A program made the translations under genes and the position numbers. A stretch of DNA of 64,000 nt from Ziziphus jujuba (lineage: Eukaryota > Streptophyta > Magnoliopsida > Rosales > Rhamnaceae): contig NC_083387.1 of NCBI RefSeq assembly GCF_031755915.1, positions 2,756,501 through 2,820,500 of the forward strand. The letters run 5' to 3'. Positions within the stretch are counted from its first letter, which is position 1. Each line of letters opens with the position of its first letter. This document shows, piece after piece, positions 12,266-24,428 of the stretch. The notes under the pieces were generated by a model, which was given only the letters and a program-made list of their open reading frames with translations, had not been told where the DNA came from and ran no database searches.

Positions 12266-12593
12266 AAGTCTTATGATTGAAGCAAAAAGAATATTAGAAA
12301 GCCTTAAATAACATACCAAAATTTGGGCATTGTGAGATTTTAACTTGTAACATTTTAACTGAGAGTAAATGATGCGATTCTGATCCGTACATGTCATTGA
12401 AAAAATCTCATTGTTTGGTCATTTGATTAAGACGATATTAAGATTAGTTTGAAAATTTCTTAGCTCTTTTTTCCTTTTTTAATAGAGAAGGAAATGACAC
12501 TTTGTTTTCTTTTGTTTTACCAGTCAACAAAGGAAAAAAGAAGAAAAGAAAAGAAAAGCCTTAAAATCGACATATATAAATATATTTATATTT

Positions 12594-12594
12594 T

Positions 12595-12627
<33 letters not shown>

Positions 12628-12869
12628 GAATCTTCCATTGTAATCTGTAGAAAGCGCCTCCCAAAACCGACTTTTTATTTTTTCTGAGAGTCCACACACA
12701 AACAGTTGGGTCTCCCTCTTTCTCATTTTCTCTCTCTCCTTGGTTCGCTTTCTTGCTTTCTCTTATGAAAAAAGCACAAGCTTCCGTGACGCAAAATCTG
12801 TAAAACTCTTTTGGGTGTTTGGGAACCACCAAGTAAGGAAGAAATAGAGAGAGAGAGAGAGAAAGAGAG
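12594..12869. promoter_or_regulatory. GA-repeat tracts in MED33 promoter/5' UTR
   Basis: Two GA dinucleotide tracts (about 12594-12620 and 12847-12869), the second ending about 10 bases before the MED33 start codon. GA/CT tracts near plant start sites are known binding sites for BBR/BPC proteins; a regulatory role here is inference. Confidence 0.5.
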
Positions 12870-12879
12870 AGCACCTGCC

Positions 12880-13501
12880 ATGGCGGTGTCCGTACAGAAA
12901 CAGACGAGTCATCTGTGGGACACCGTGCTGGAACTGACCAAGTCGGCTCAGGACAGGAACAGCGACCCGCTCATTTGGGCGATTCAACTCAGCTCCAGTC
13001 TCAACTCAGCTGGGGTTTCCTTGCCTTCGGTTGAGCTAGCCCACCTCCTTGTTTCCCACATCTGCTGGGCTAATCACGTGCCCATCACGTGGAAGTTCCT
13101 TGAGAAGGCCTTGGCCATCAAGATCGTCCCTCCCATGCTCGTCCTCGCTCTCCTTTCCGTCAGGTACCCATTTGCTAGTTTGGAACTTCTGAAACTCCAA
13201 TTTTCCTTCAAAGATTACTTCTTTGTTTGTGTGTGTATGTTTTTTAAAGGGAAGGGATTATTTTACACGTTGCTTATGTTATTTGAATCTTAAGTTGTGA
13301 GGTTTTATGCTTTTTACTATTTGTTTGGTTTTTGGTGGATTATAACATTGAATTAAGCTTAATTTTCATTATCATTTTCAATTGTTTTTATAAATTTCCT
13401 TCAATCATTGGAATTTTTTTTTTTTAATTGATATATCAGCGGAAGTTAATTTATTTTTATGTTAATGGCTCTTGATGTCAATTTATTTATATGTTTCAAT
13501 A

Positions 13502-13538
<37 letters not shown>

Positions 13539-13921
13539 TTGAAGATTACTGTATTATGATTAAATGAAATTGATCCTTTGCTTTCTTTCTTCATTAAGGG
13601 TCATTCCAAATCGACAGCTCCACCCTGCGGCATACAGACTTTACATGGAGCTACTTAGGAGACACGCATTTTCACTTGCTTCTCAAATAAATGGACCAAA
13701 TTATCAAAAGTAAGGTTTAATTTAACACAGCTTGCTCTGTGTTAGAATGCACTTCTTGATGGTCTCCTTGTACCCCCTCCACCTTCCCAAAAGAAAAGTC
13801 TTTATGAAAGAAGCAGTTTTACCATTGAAAACGTTTTTCCTATCTTACTCCCTCGTACTCAAATCCTGCACCGTCTTTTGAAAGAAACATTAAATTCAAG
13901 GATGTTCTTGTTACTATAAAT

Positions 13922-13956
<35 letters not shown>

Positions 13957-16832
13957 TTGAAACAGCATCTTAACATTTCTGTTTTGCATTTTGTTTCATT
14001 TCTGCATTACGTGCCTCTGTTTTGCATACTGTTACTAAAGAAGTGTAACTTATTCTTGATGAAATTACAGGATTATGAATTCCATTGATGATGTTCTTCA
14101 TCTTTCCCAGCTATATGGTCTTCAAGAGCGTGAAGCTGGAATCATTCTTGTTGAGTTTGTGTTTTCAATTATATGGCAATTACTTGATGCATCATTAGAT
14201 GATGAGGAGTTGCTGGAACTTACCCCAGACAAGAAGTCTAGATGGGCAATTAGGCCACAAGATATGGAAATAGATGGTCAAGATTGCTTTAGTGAGAAAA
14301 GAAGTGAAATCAGTGAAGGTCTACATAAAGCAAATACTTCAATGGCTATTGAGATTATTGTAGAGTTTCTGAAAAATAAAGTTATCGCAAGGATTCTTTT
14401 CTTGGCACGTCGAAATGTGTAAGAGCCTAGATATTTGCTACTAGTTTTCTTGTAGTTTCTTGTACAGTTTAGGATTGCTCTATGTTTATAAGGAGATTAA
14501 TAAAAGCAAATTGATTATCGAGCAGCTTGCCATATTCTTATTAACTAATAAATCCTTCTTTTTAGGCCATCACATTGGTTAGGTTTCACTCAGCATCTGC
14601 AATTACTCGCAGTAAATTCATCAGTTATAAGAAGTTCAAAACATATAACTCCAGACAGCCTTCTGCAGTTGACATCTGAAACACGTAGAGTTATGTCTCG
14701 GGCATGCAAAACGATATCACAGAAAGATTTTCATGCAGTCTTGTGCACTGGGACTTTAGTATCTTCTCCTTGTCAATCTCATGGAATTAGTAATTCATCA
14801 CTTTGGCTTCCTATTGATCTGTTTCTTGAAGATGTTATGGATGGATCACAAGTAGCAGCTACTAGTGCTGTTGAAACTCTTATCAGTACGAGTCAATTTT
14901 TTTATTATATTATGTAGGCTTCAGAATTGTAGTTTTCTGAAGCAGTGTTAGTGAAACGAAGTTACTATTGCAGGTTTGGTAAAGGCTCTGCAGGCAGTTA
15001 ATGGCACCACATGGCATGCTACATTCTTAGGCTTATGGATTGCAGCACTTAGGCTAGTTCAGAGGGTAGAAATTGATAAAACCTTTTTAAGTTTTTTTGC
15101 ATTTCATTATAAATAATCTTTGTTCTCTTGTTCTTGGAACTTTTTTGTTTAGTTTTTTTATCTCCCCTTCATTTGGTTTATTAGGAAAGGGATCCCAGTG
15201 AGGGTCCTGTGCCTCGCCTTGATACCTGCTTATGCATGTTATTGTCTATCACGACACTTGCGGTTACTAATATTGTTGAGGAAGAGGAAAGTGAATTGCT
15301 AGAGGAAACTGAACGTAGCCCTACTAACCAAAGGACAGAGAAACAGGCCATGGGACAGCGTCGCAAGGAGTTAATTACCAGCTTACAGCTACTAGGTGAT
15401 TACGAGGGCTTGCTGACTCCACCTCAATCTGTTAGTTCAGCTGCCAATCAGGCTGCAGCGAAAGCAATGATGTTCATATCAGGCCTTACAGTCGGCAATG
15501 GATACTACGAATGTGTTAGTGTGAATGATATGCCAGTAAACTGCAGTAAGTAATTGGTTTTTTGGGCATTGCTTTTGAATTTTGAAGGTTTTTAGTTTGG
15601 GAAAGTATGAGATAGAAGGTAGCTTTGATTTTGATTCATGTTTGTGGATGGTTGACCTTGCATTTAGTGTACATTTTTTTCTTTTTATTTTCCCTACGTA
15701 CATTGGCCAAAAGAATCTCAGTAGTTTGGCAAGTATAGGTTTCTACAATTTGTGTTCAGGTTAATTTGTCAACTTGGATTGCTTAGGTTGACTTTACTAC
15801 TAACAGCTACTTTTTATTTTCTTTTACGATCTGATGATAGTTCATTTATCACTTAGAGTTATATACTATATTAACATTTATAGTTTTCAATAGGTTCCCA
15901 TATGTTTTTCATATGTTTTTTCCTTGTGAATGTAGTTTTGTAGATCAATATTTATACATGTAACTTGTTCTGACATTATTAATCCCTTAATTTCTCCTTG
16001 AGATTATTTTTATATATCATGCTCTCTTGCAGATGGAAATATGCGTCATCTGATTGTTGAGGCTTGTATTGCGAGGACTTTATTAGACACATCAGCATAT
16101 TTCTGGCCAGGCTATGTGAGTGCATGTACTAATCAAGCGCCTCGCAATATGCCCACTCAACTGGCTGGTTGGTCATCATTAATGAAGGGGTCCTCTCTAA
16201 CCCCATCAATGGTAAATGCTTTGATTGCAATGCCAGCTTCTAGGTATGCTCCCACTTAAACTTCTTCATGTTTTTATGTCTTTTCCTTTATCTTTTTAGT
16301 TTTTATTTTTAATTTTTGTCTCTATTATATATATATATATATATTATTATTTTTTTATGATGGGGCCCTTGGGGAAGGGTTCAGAGGTGGCTGGTGCTTG
16401 GGAAACTGAACTGAGATACTTAGGTCAATGTAAAAAGCTTCGTTTCAGTGTTTTTATTCTAATATCTACATCAGCTTTTTTGACAATTTTTACTGTTAGT
16501 CTGAAGATCTATATAGGATTAAATTGGACTTGCAGTTGGAGCTCATTGATAACCATACTATTTGGACAGCAGTATGCACTTCTTTCTCAATTATGACTAA
16601 CATAAAATTTATATTAGTTTCTTAGGAACACAAGTCATATGCTGACTCCATTTAGTCGAGGGCTTTGCTGAGTTTATATAATTGTTTAGCTTGGAAAATT
16701 ACATAAAAAAATAAGTGACAAAAAAATTCTGGGTATACCTATATGACTTAAGGTAAGAAAATGTCTGATTGAGTGTAATGTTCCCTAGTATTTCTTGACC
16801 ATGATGACCTGGTCTTCAGTTACACCCTTCTT

Positions 16833-16867
<35 letters not shown>

Positions 16868-16898
16868 GTAAATTTACCCAGTGGTATGGCAACTGAAT

Positions 16899-16932
<34 letters not shown>

Positions 16933-18704
16933 ATCGAGAAAATATATGAGATTGCAGTCAATGGTTCAGACGATGAGAAGATAACTGCTGCTAACATACT
17001 ATGTGGAGCATCTCTAAATCGTGGTTGGAGTATTCAGGTATGTAGTAAGCCATTATTTTGGTTTATTCTGTGGTGAAATGGCTTGTTATTCCAATCTTTC
17101 TCTTGCTTCTCTCACTCACGCCCACTCATTAGGGTTGTTATGATTTTGTTTGTTTTCAGGAGCACACCTGTCTTTTTATCATAAAATTGTTAGCACCCCC
17201 AGTTCCTGCAGATTACTCGGGAAGTGATAGCCATTTGATCAGCTATGCTCCATTTTTCAATGTTCTTCTGGTTGGGATATCATCTATTGATTGTGTTCAG
17301 ATCTTCTCCTTGCATGGATTGGTAGGTTGAATTCAAAAACCTTGTATTAACTAATGATAACTTTCTTCAAAGGTTGCACTAAGACAAAAAGACATTTTGA
17401 GGAGCAATTTGAAAAGACACCATCTTAGGCAACGCACGAATAAGTAGAGGGTCATAATCTGTATGAAAAATCAAAAAGAATTTGTTGCCTGGCTTTACTT
17501 CATCATTAAGGAATAGGAAGGGTTTATGTGTCATGGTTTGGGTTTTCCCAAGGGCCAATAGAGAAATTTAGTACTTTTTTTTTTTTTTTCTTTTTTTTTT
17601 TTTTGGGTAGCGATAGTTTTGGACCTCTAAGAACTGTTCATTTTGTCTCCAATATTGCAATTCCACAAAATGATCTGATCGACGATGCATGCTTGCAAGC
17701 ATGCAAACCTATATGCATAAATTCTCAATCAAGTAAGAGAAAGGAACATTTCTAATCCCTTAATACTTCTTTCATTTGTCATTTATTGCCAGGTTCCACT
17801 ACTTGCAGGAGCACTGATGCCCATCTGTGAGGTTTTTGGGTCAAGTGTTCCCAATATATCATGGACTCTTACAACAGGGGAAGAACTCTCATGCCATGCC
17901 GTTTTCTCAAATGCATTTACACTTCTACTGAGGTCATGGAGATTTGATCATCCACCTCTTGAAAATATGATGGGAGACTTGCCGACTATGGCATCCCAAC
18001 GGAGTCTCGAATACCTTTTATTGGTCCGAAACTCTCGGTTAGCATCTAGAACAACTAGGGATCGGCTTAAAAGCAAAAGAATTTCAAAGTTTCTCAACTT
18101 TTCTGTTGAGCCCGTAATTATGGAATCTTTTCCAAAATTGAAACTCTGGTATCAACAGCATCTAAAATGTATTTGTTCCACCCTCTCTGGACTTGTACTT
18201 GGAACCCCTGTTCATCAGATTGTTGATGCTCTCTTGAATATGATGTTCAGAAAAATAAATAGAAGTAGTCAGCCTACAACTTCAGGCAGCAGTACCTCAT
18301 CTGTGTCAGGGAATGATGAGACCTATATTAGACTCAAAGTGCCAGCATGGGACATCCTAGAAGCAACTCCATTTGTGCTTGATGCTGCTCTAACAGCTTG
18401 TGCTCACGGAAGACTTTCTCCCCGTGAATTGGCTACAGGTTTGTTGAACTTTGTTAAGAATTTTAAGCGCTGTGTGCAAATTAATTCTCTTATTATGCAT
18501 TTGCTAAATTAGAGAACTATGACGTGTGTGTCAACATTTCAAGGTAATATAGAAAGGGGTATCTCAAGCTGCTTCCAAGAAGTCGCTTAAATGGTTCTGC
18601 TAGTTTTCTATCTAATTGACTCTGATATGAAGTGCAAGGCTGGGCCTCTGCTCACTTTGCTGCTGTTGCCTTTATGTGTGTGTGTGTGTGTGTGTGAATG
18701 TATA

Positions 18705-18766
<62 letters not shown>

Positions 18767-20606
18767 ATCTATAAATTCTAATGAATAAATTTGTTGGCAG
18801 CTTAACATTTATAATCAATAGGATGAGCTTTTTAATTTTAAGTTCCACCTTAGTATCATGTTTCTCGACAAATATCTGTATGCAGTTTATCAAATTTCTT
18901 TATGATTTGTGTGATTAATGTGGATGATCTTGTGCTTAAAAGATTTTCAAGATAAGGTTATTAAAAACAAAGGCTGTATGTTTCCTATAAATGCTAGTTG
19001 AATATTTTGGAATGAGCATAAAATTGACTTCCTATTCTTACTACTGTTTGACATTGTTTGATTTCTTTGCAAACATCTTAGGACTCAAAGATCTTGCTGA
19101 TTATCTTCCGGCTACTCTAGCGACCATCGTGAGCTATTTTTCGGCTGAAGTAACACGAGGAATTTGGAAGCCAGCTTACATGAATGGAACTGATTGGCCA
19201 AGCCCTGCCGCGAACTTATCCACTGTTGAGCAGCAGATAAAAAAGATACTTGCCACCACTGGTGTTGATGTACCAAGCCTTTTAGTTGGTAGTTCCTCTT
19301 CTATAATCCTTCAAATCATATATTTCATACTCTAATATTATTAAATGGCAAGTGGCACTGTTCATATAATAATTTTGTCTTGAATATCTAACGTGTGACA
19401 TTAAAAGCATATTCTAAGTTTTTGAATGCACACGAACTTTCTAACAATCCTCCTTTTGACAAAAAGCGTTAATTAATACTTGCAGGAGGGAGTGCTCCAG
19501 CTACACTTCCTTTACCCCTGGCTGCCTTGATTAGCCTTACAATTACTTATAAACTTGATAAAGCCTCTGAACGTGCTCTCACCTTTATTGGGCCAGCGTT
19601 GAATTCCCTAGCTAATGGTTGCCCTTGGCCATGCATGCCTATCATAGCCTCACTATGGGCTCAGAAAGTGAAGCGCTGGAGTGACTTCCTGGTGTTCTCT
19701 GCTTCTCAAACTGTCTTCCACCACAACAGTGACGCTGTAGTTCAGCTTCTTAAAGCCTGCTTTACATCCACTCTTGGCCTAGGTTCCTCAAACATTAACT
19801 GCAACGGTGGTTTGGGTGGACTACTTGGCCATGGATTTGGTTCCCACTATGTTGGAGGGATCTCTCCAGTTGCCCCAGGGTTTCTGTTCTTGCGTGTGCA
19901 TCGATCCGTCAGAGATGTTATTTTATTGGCAGAAGAGATTGTATCCCTTCTCATGCTTTCTGTTAGAGAGATTGCAAATTGTGGGTTACCTAGAGAGAAA
20001 GTGGATAAGCTGAGGAAGACCAAATATGGGATGAGATATGGGCAGGTTTCCTTTGCTGCGGCCATGTCACGTATCAAGCTTGCAGCGTCACTTGGAGCTT
20101 CATTAGTTTGGATTTCTGGTGGACCAACCTTAGTTCAGTCTGTGATTAAAGAAATCTTACCTTCTTGGTTTATATCAGCCCATGGTTCAGAGCAGGAAGG
20201 ACGAGAGTCTGGAGGTATGGTTGCTATGTTGGGGGGTTATGCACTTGCATACTTTGCGGTGCTTTGTGGGGCATTTGCCTGGGGAGTGGATTCTTTATCA
20301 CCGGCATCAAAGCGGCGTCCAATGATACTTGGGGCACACTTAGATTTTCTTGCAAGCGCATTAGATGGTAAAATATCCCTTGGTTGTGATTGGGCAACTT
20401 GGCGGGCATATGTATTGGGGTTTGTGAGCTTGATGGTAGGTTGCATGCGGAAGTGGGTGCTGGAAGTCGATTTGGATGTATTGAAGAGGCTAAGCAAGGG
20501 ATTGAGACAGTGGAATGAGGAAGAACTGGCTGTAGCTCTACTTGGTATTGGTGGGGTAGGATCAATGGGTGCAGCAGCAGAATTGATTGTTGAGTCCGAG
20601 TTTTAG
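12880..20606 (+). CDS. MED33: Mediator complex subunit 33 (MED33A/B, REF4/RFR1 type)
   Basis: Twelve exons: 12880-13163, 13599-13709, 14071-14418, 14566-14885, 14974-15065, 15185-15545, 16033-16243, 16923-17037, 17160-17321, 17793-18438, 19082-19288 and 19486-20606, summing to 1325 aa, close to the about 1300 aa usual for this plant-specific Mediator tail subunit. Recognisable blocks are the N-terminal WDTVLELTKSAQDRNSDPL, SAGVSLPSVELA, KFLEKALAIKIVPPMLVLALLS and the C-terminal LISLTITYKL. The protein is helical and repeat-like without catalytic motifs. In Arabidopsis REF4/RFR1 repress phenylpropanoid (lignin) genes and couple cell-wall defects to transcription. It acts in the nucleus within Mediator. 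Exon 8 needs an acceptor (AG at 16921-16922) with a poor pyrimidine tract, the weakest junction of the model. Confidence 0.93.
13511..13540. repeat. (GT)n-(AT)n microsatellite in MED33 intron 1
   Basis: A short GT run followed by about 12 AT units, about 60 bases before exon 2. Confidence 0.85.
18675..18760. repeat. Compound (TG)n-(TA)n-(GA)n microsatellite in MED33 intron 10
   Basis: Three adjacent dinucleotide runs: TG to about 18696, TA about 18709-18735, GA 18736-18760. Minus-strand frames across it (Ser/Leu and Tyr/Ile runs) are artefacts of the repeat. Confidence 0.95.
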
Positions 20607-21496
20607 GTGGTAGTGTGCATGCAAGGCCATGAGTTATTTCCTCTTCCGATCTCTACCTATAAGAAACTCTAACGTTTACACTTTTTTTTTTTTCCAACTC
20701 GTTGGTAGGGAAACATAGCTCTTGTAAATTTGAAACAGAATGTAATTTTTTTTTTTTTTTTTTTTGGGGACTTGTGGGACTATTATTTCACGCTTATATC
20801 TTATAGTCAAAAGGACAAATCTTTTTATTGTTTTTTTTTTTTTTTACTCCTTTTAGGGTTCATCGTGAGTTCAGTGTGCCATATTTGTTTCGTTGGTTGG
20901 TGACGACTAAACTTCTTTACCTCAATTTAAGAATGTTTCTTTTTAAGTATTTCCTGTTATTATTTTGTCTTTTAAATTTGGAAAAGAAAGAATGTGCTTT
21001 CAAACTATAAGCAAATTACTCCTCAACCTCATCTTTAGCTCCCACCCAATAAAATTGAAGTTTTTTTATCCCGTTGAACTCTCTCTCTCTCTCTCTCTCC
21101 ATCCCTGCCTTTGACGACAGAAAAATCAAAAATGGAAAACCATACTCAATCTCAATACCAAATTTAAAAATAAATAAATAAATTGTGGTGGGTTACGCAG
21201 CAGGTTTTCATTGGGAACCAAACAAACTGCACCTAAACGTCCTGTACGTAAAAGTTCTGTCCAGTTTGAAGATTATTTATCTATCTCCGTCTATCCCAAG
21301 TAAAATTATTCAGTCGCACTCTCACTCCTCTGTATCGACTCCTCTGTATCGGGTTCTCTGATAAAGAAGGAAATATCGGGTTCTCTGATAAAGAAGGAAA
21401 AGACCCCCAAAAAAAAAAGGAAAAAAAAAAAAAAAGGTTATCTGATAAAGAAGGAAAAGACCCCACAAAAAAAGAGAAAAAAAAAAAAAAAAGAAA
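20607..21496. other. Spacer between MED33 and Y3IP1-like gene
   Basis: MED33 3' UTR with T runs (about 20683, 20749 and 20829), a CT run near 21081-21098, and a purine-rich leader with a thrice-repeated segment (21352-21464). No separate gene recognised. Confidence 0.6.
21352..21464. repeat. Thrice-repeated purine-rich leader segment
   Basis: The core CTGATAAAGAAGGAAA appears three times (within 21352-21373, 21379-21400 and 21436-21457); the last two copies also share the following AAGACCCC. It lies 30-145 bases upstream of the Y3IP1-like start codon, in the presumed 5' UTR. Confidence 0.85.
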
Positions 21497-22602
21497 ATGG
21501 GAGGCAAGGTTTTGAGGCTGACTTGCACGCCACCCACACCATTACCCAGTTCGTCTTCGACCATCTATTCGAAGCCTTCAAAAAACTTTTTTTGCCCCTC
21601 TCTTTTCAAACCCAAGTATCCACCCCGCTCAGGTTGGTGTTGTTGGTCTTCAATTCAATACCTATCTTTCCATTAATCCTTTTTATTCTGTTTTTATATT
21701 TTTTTAGTGTTTTGGGGCTACTTTTTTTTTTTTTTTTTTTTTAATTGGACAGTTTTAGCAAAGAGCTTCAGCGAAGAAGAGCGACTTTTAGAGGGGCTTC
21801 CTAAGGAGTATTATGACGATGTAAAGTGACTTTCTGACTGGTTACGAATACCACTTAGTATATGCCCAAAGTTGGGTTGAATTTGAGCTTCTTATTTTTT
21901 TAATTTTTTTTTTCTATTTTAGGAATGGCAAGCCCGACAGAGGGAAAAGACAAAGGAGTTTCATCGAAGACGTCGGAAGGAAGAAGAAGAAGAAGAAAGA
22001 AAGGTTGCAGAGTATCGTGAAATTGGTATGAGACTCAAAGGGTATCCTGAAGAAGATGTCCGTAAAGCTCGGAGATTGGTTTCGAACTTAATCATGTCTG
22101 CTGAGGAAGTTGAAGAGGTAATTACTAGTTTTTACTTGGAATAATATCAGAAGCTACTTTTAAAAGGATTGCTTAATCTTACACAGAATTTGGCCTTATA
22201 ACTATAGAAAAGAGAAACAAAAAATTTAGGCTATATATTTAGTATTAAGAAAATAAATAAATAAATAACAGAAGTATTATGTTATACTAATTAATCATGT
22301 TGGTTTATTGATGCTTATAATTTAATGCAGAAAATTGAGGAAGCTGCAGAGAAAGGGGAACTCACTGAACTTGTTCTTATGGTGATCTGGAATCGCCTTG
22401 ATCTTGCTCGACGTGATGTAAGTTGGTTATCAAATGTCTTTAATAGCTCCCATGTGAAAAAATAAAAAATAAAAAAAATGACTAGAATAATTATTTTTAA
22501 GTGACAAATTCATTGAAAAAATGTTGTAGTTCTATTTTAATTCTTAAGTATAACTTTTAAACAGTGGGATTTGATATCATTTGCAATATCTAATACCATT
22601 AC

Positions 22603-22635
<33 letters not shown>

Positions 22636-23588
22636 GCTTATTGATTTATGTCTTTGTTGCATCTTTTCAGGACGAAAAGGATGCTATCAGAAGTCTTGAT
22701 TTACTTTACAGAAGGGTTGAGGTATGAATTGCCTTCTTCATGATGTGCCATCCTGCAGGGTGTGTATTCTGTTCAAGCTTTTTTTGTACTTTTGAAAACT
22801 TCATGACGTTATTAACTTCCTCAGACTAATGGTTGAACATGTTTGTCATCTTCTTGTGTACCATCTCCGAGTATTAAGGGATTACTAAGCGTTATTGCTA
22901 AGCATTTATTGTCTCCATTCTTCTTTTCTGCAAAGCATCTTGTAAACTGTACCTCTGTATATGAAGTGTTTAAATTCTGATTAGACGGTATTATACATCG
23001 GTGCCTATGTGGCTTGTTTTTTGAAAAGTGTATATTTGAATTGTCAAATAACAGTCCTACCTTGTGTAGAGTTCAAAATTTTATTCAACTTCTCTGAGTG
23101 AATATGTAAGACGATATTGAAATCTGAGATAATGTGAGAACCAACTGTTAGAAATTTCCTAGTTTCACAAGTAGTTGGGCAAAGTTTATGATGCTGTTGT
23201 TGACTTGTTGTCACTGTATGATTCCATCTACAACTTGTGGAATTATGAATTAGTTTTTGAACTACGTTTTTCATAGTTATATATATTTTCTCTTTATCTT
23301 TAATGTGAAAAATTGCAAAATCTGACTTATATTTTCTCTTTATCTTTAATGGGAAAAATTGCAAAATCTGACTTTCACTCCGCATTTTTAGACTGAGATA
23401 TTGAAACGGGAGGCTACTCCTGCCATGAGACTACTCAACGATCTTTTGAATTTGCATGATGGGTTTGATGATGAAAGATGGCTGAAGGAATGCAAAAAAC
23501 GCATGGTTGATAGTTTTCCACGGGAGGATCCATTTAGTATTGTTCTTCCTGTCGGATTTGACATTAATAAGGTATAATGCAGTTATGG

Positions 23589-23624
<36 letters not shown>

Positions 23625-23945
23625 AAAATACCAAGGGTCACATTTCATATTCGTAGTTTATAATTGAATGTTCATGGAGACTAACTCCTCTTTTTTGGCC
23701 CCATCAATCAGCATGAAGGGCAACTGCGACCACCACTTGAAGCTGATGATGCTTTGTTAAGAGTAGACTTTGTTAGAGAGGTTGACGCGTTGCTACAGGA
23801 GGTTCGGGCTGAAGAACGTGAAGCACAAATTGCACAAGGGCTTGATCCTGAATCCATTGCCAATAGGTTGAAGCAACAGGAGAAGCATCGAACCATACGC
23901 CAAGTAGAAGCTCTACTGGACCTGGCCATTAATTTAAAATGGTAG
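21497..23945 (+). CDS. Y3IP1: Ycf3-interacting protein 1-like (Y3IP1/CEST), chloroplast
   Basis: Seven exons: 21497-21632, 21753-21820, 21923-22117, 22331-22417, 22671-22721, 23392-23571 and 23712-23945 (316 aa). The first about 50 residues are Ser/Thr/Pro/Lys-rich and poor in acids, typical of a plastid transit peptide. The body is hydrophilic and helical, with a KEEEEEERK charged run, the block GELTELVLMVIWNRLDLARRD, and the C-terminus RTIRQVEALLDLAINLKW, which matches my recollection of the Y3IP1/CEST family. That protein works with Ycf3 in assembly of photosystem I at thylakoids, and its overexpression has been linked to stress tolerance. No catalytic motif is visible. The family assignment is from recognition, not a search. 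It converges with ISA2, stops 483 bp apart. Confidence 0.72.
22605..22635. repeat. (CT)n microsatellite in Y3IP1 intron 4
   Basis: About 15 CT units, 35 bases upstream of the exon 5 acceptor; it may act as an extended pyrimidine tract. Confidence 0.9.
23283..23374. repeat. 46-bp tandem duplication in Y3IP1 intron 5
   Basis: Copies 23283-23328 and 23329-23374 are nearly identical (T/G change at one site), each containing CTCTTTATCTTTAATG and ending AAAATCTGACTT. The second ends 17 bases before exon 6. Confidence 0.9.
23590..23621. repeat. (CT)n microsatellite in Y3IP1 intron 6
   Basis: About 15 CT units shortly after the exon 6 donor. The minus-strand frame with an Arg-Glu run here is a repeat artefact. 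Confidence 0.95.
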
Positions 23946-24428
23946 CCAACTTTTTGTGTTTTCATAACCCAATTTTGCTTTTGAGAGGATGGAGAAAAGG
24001 TGGGAAAGGGTGGTTGCTGCGCTTAGAACCCCAAAAATGGCTTTTTTATAAATCAGTTCTGTGATGAAGAGTTTCTTATGAAATATGACTTTCAACAGAA
24101 TTTGCACACCGTGCCCACCGTCTCATATGGATTCTGATTGTAGACTAGTTATTGTATTATTTCCATGACACTGACAGCTAAGCATATTCCAAGTAGTTTG
24201 GATATTATATATGTTAATTATGCAAGCAATTTATGTTGCTATTGTTTTGAAAATGAATAACGATCTTATAAGAAAAGTCGATGGATTTTTACATAGGATT
24301 TACAAATGCCTTCCAAACGATATGCTACTGTACTCTGATGCATTCCAACATTTATTGGGTATTCTATAATAAACTTTGTCTAATAAAAATATGCTACGGT
24401 AAAAGGAATCAAACTTCTATGGTTGGCA
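23946..24428. other. Convergent 3' UTRs of Y3IP1-like (+) and ISA2 (-)
   Basis: 483 bases between two facing stop codons. AATAA-type motifs occur on both strands (for example GAATAACG near 24256 on the plus strand). No gene seen. Confidence 0.6.

Larger units (their letters stand above)
11372..12879. other. Intergenic region upstream of MED33
   Basis: The 3' UTR of the exonuclease gene, then spacer with an AT run (about 11659-11679) and a small poly(T) insertion flanked by 15-bp repeats (12220-12265), then GA-rich promoter/5' UTR with two GA runs (about 12594-12620 and 12847-12869). No other gene seen. Confidence 0.6.
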
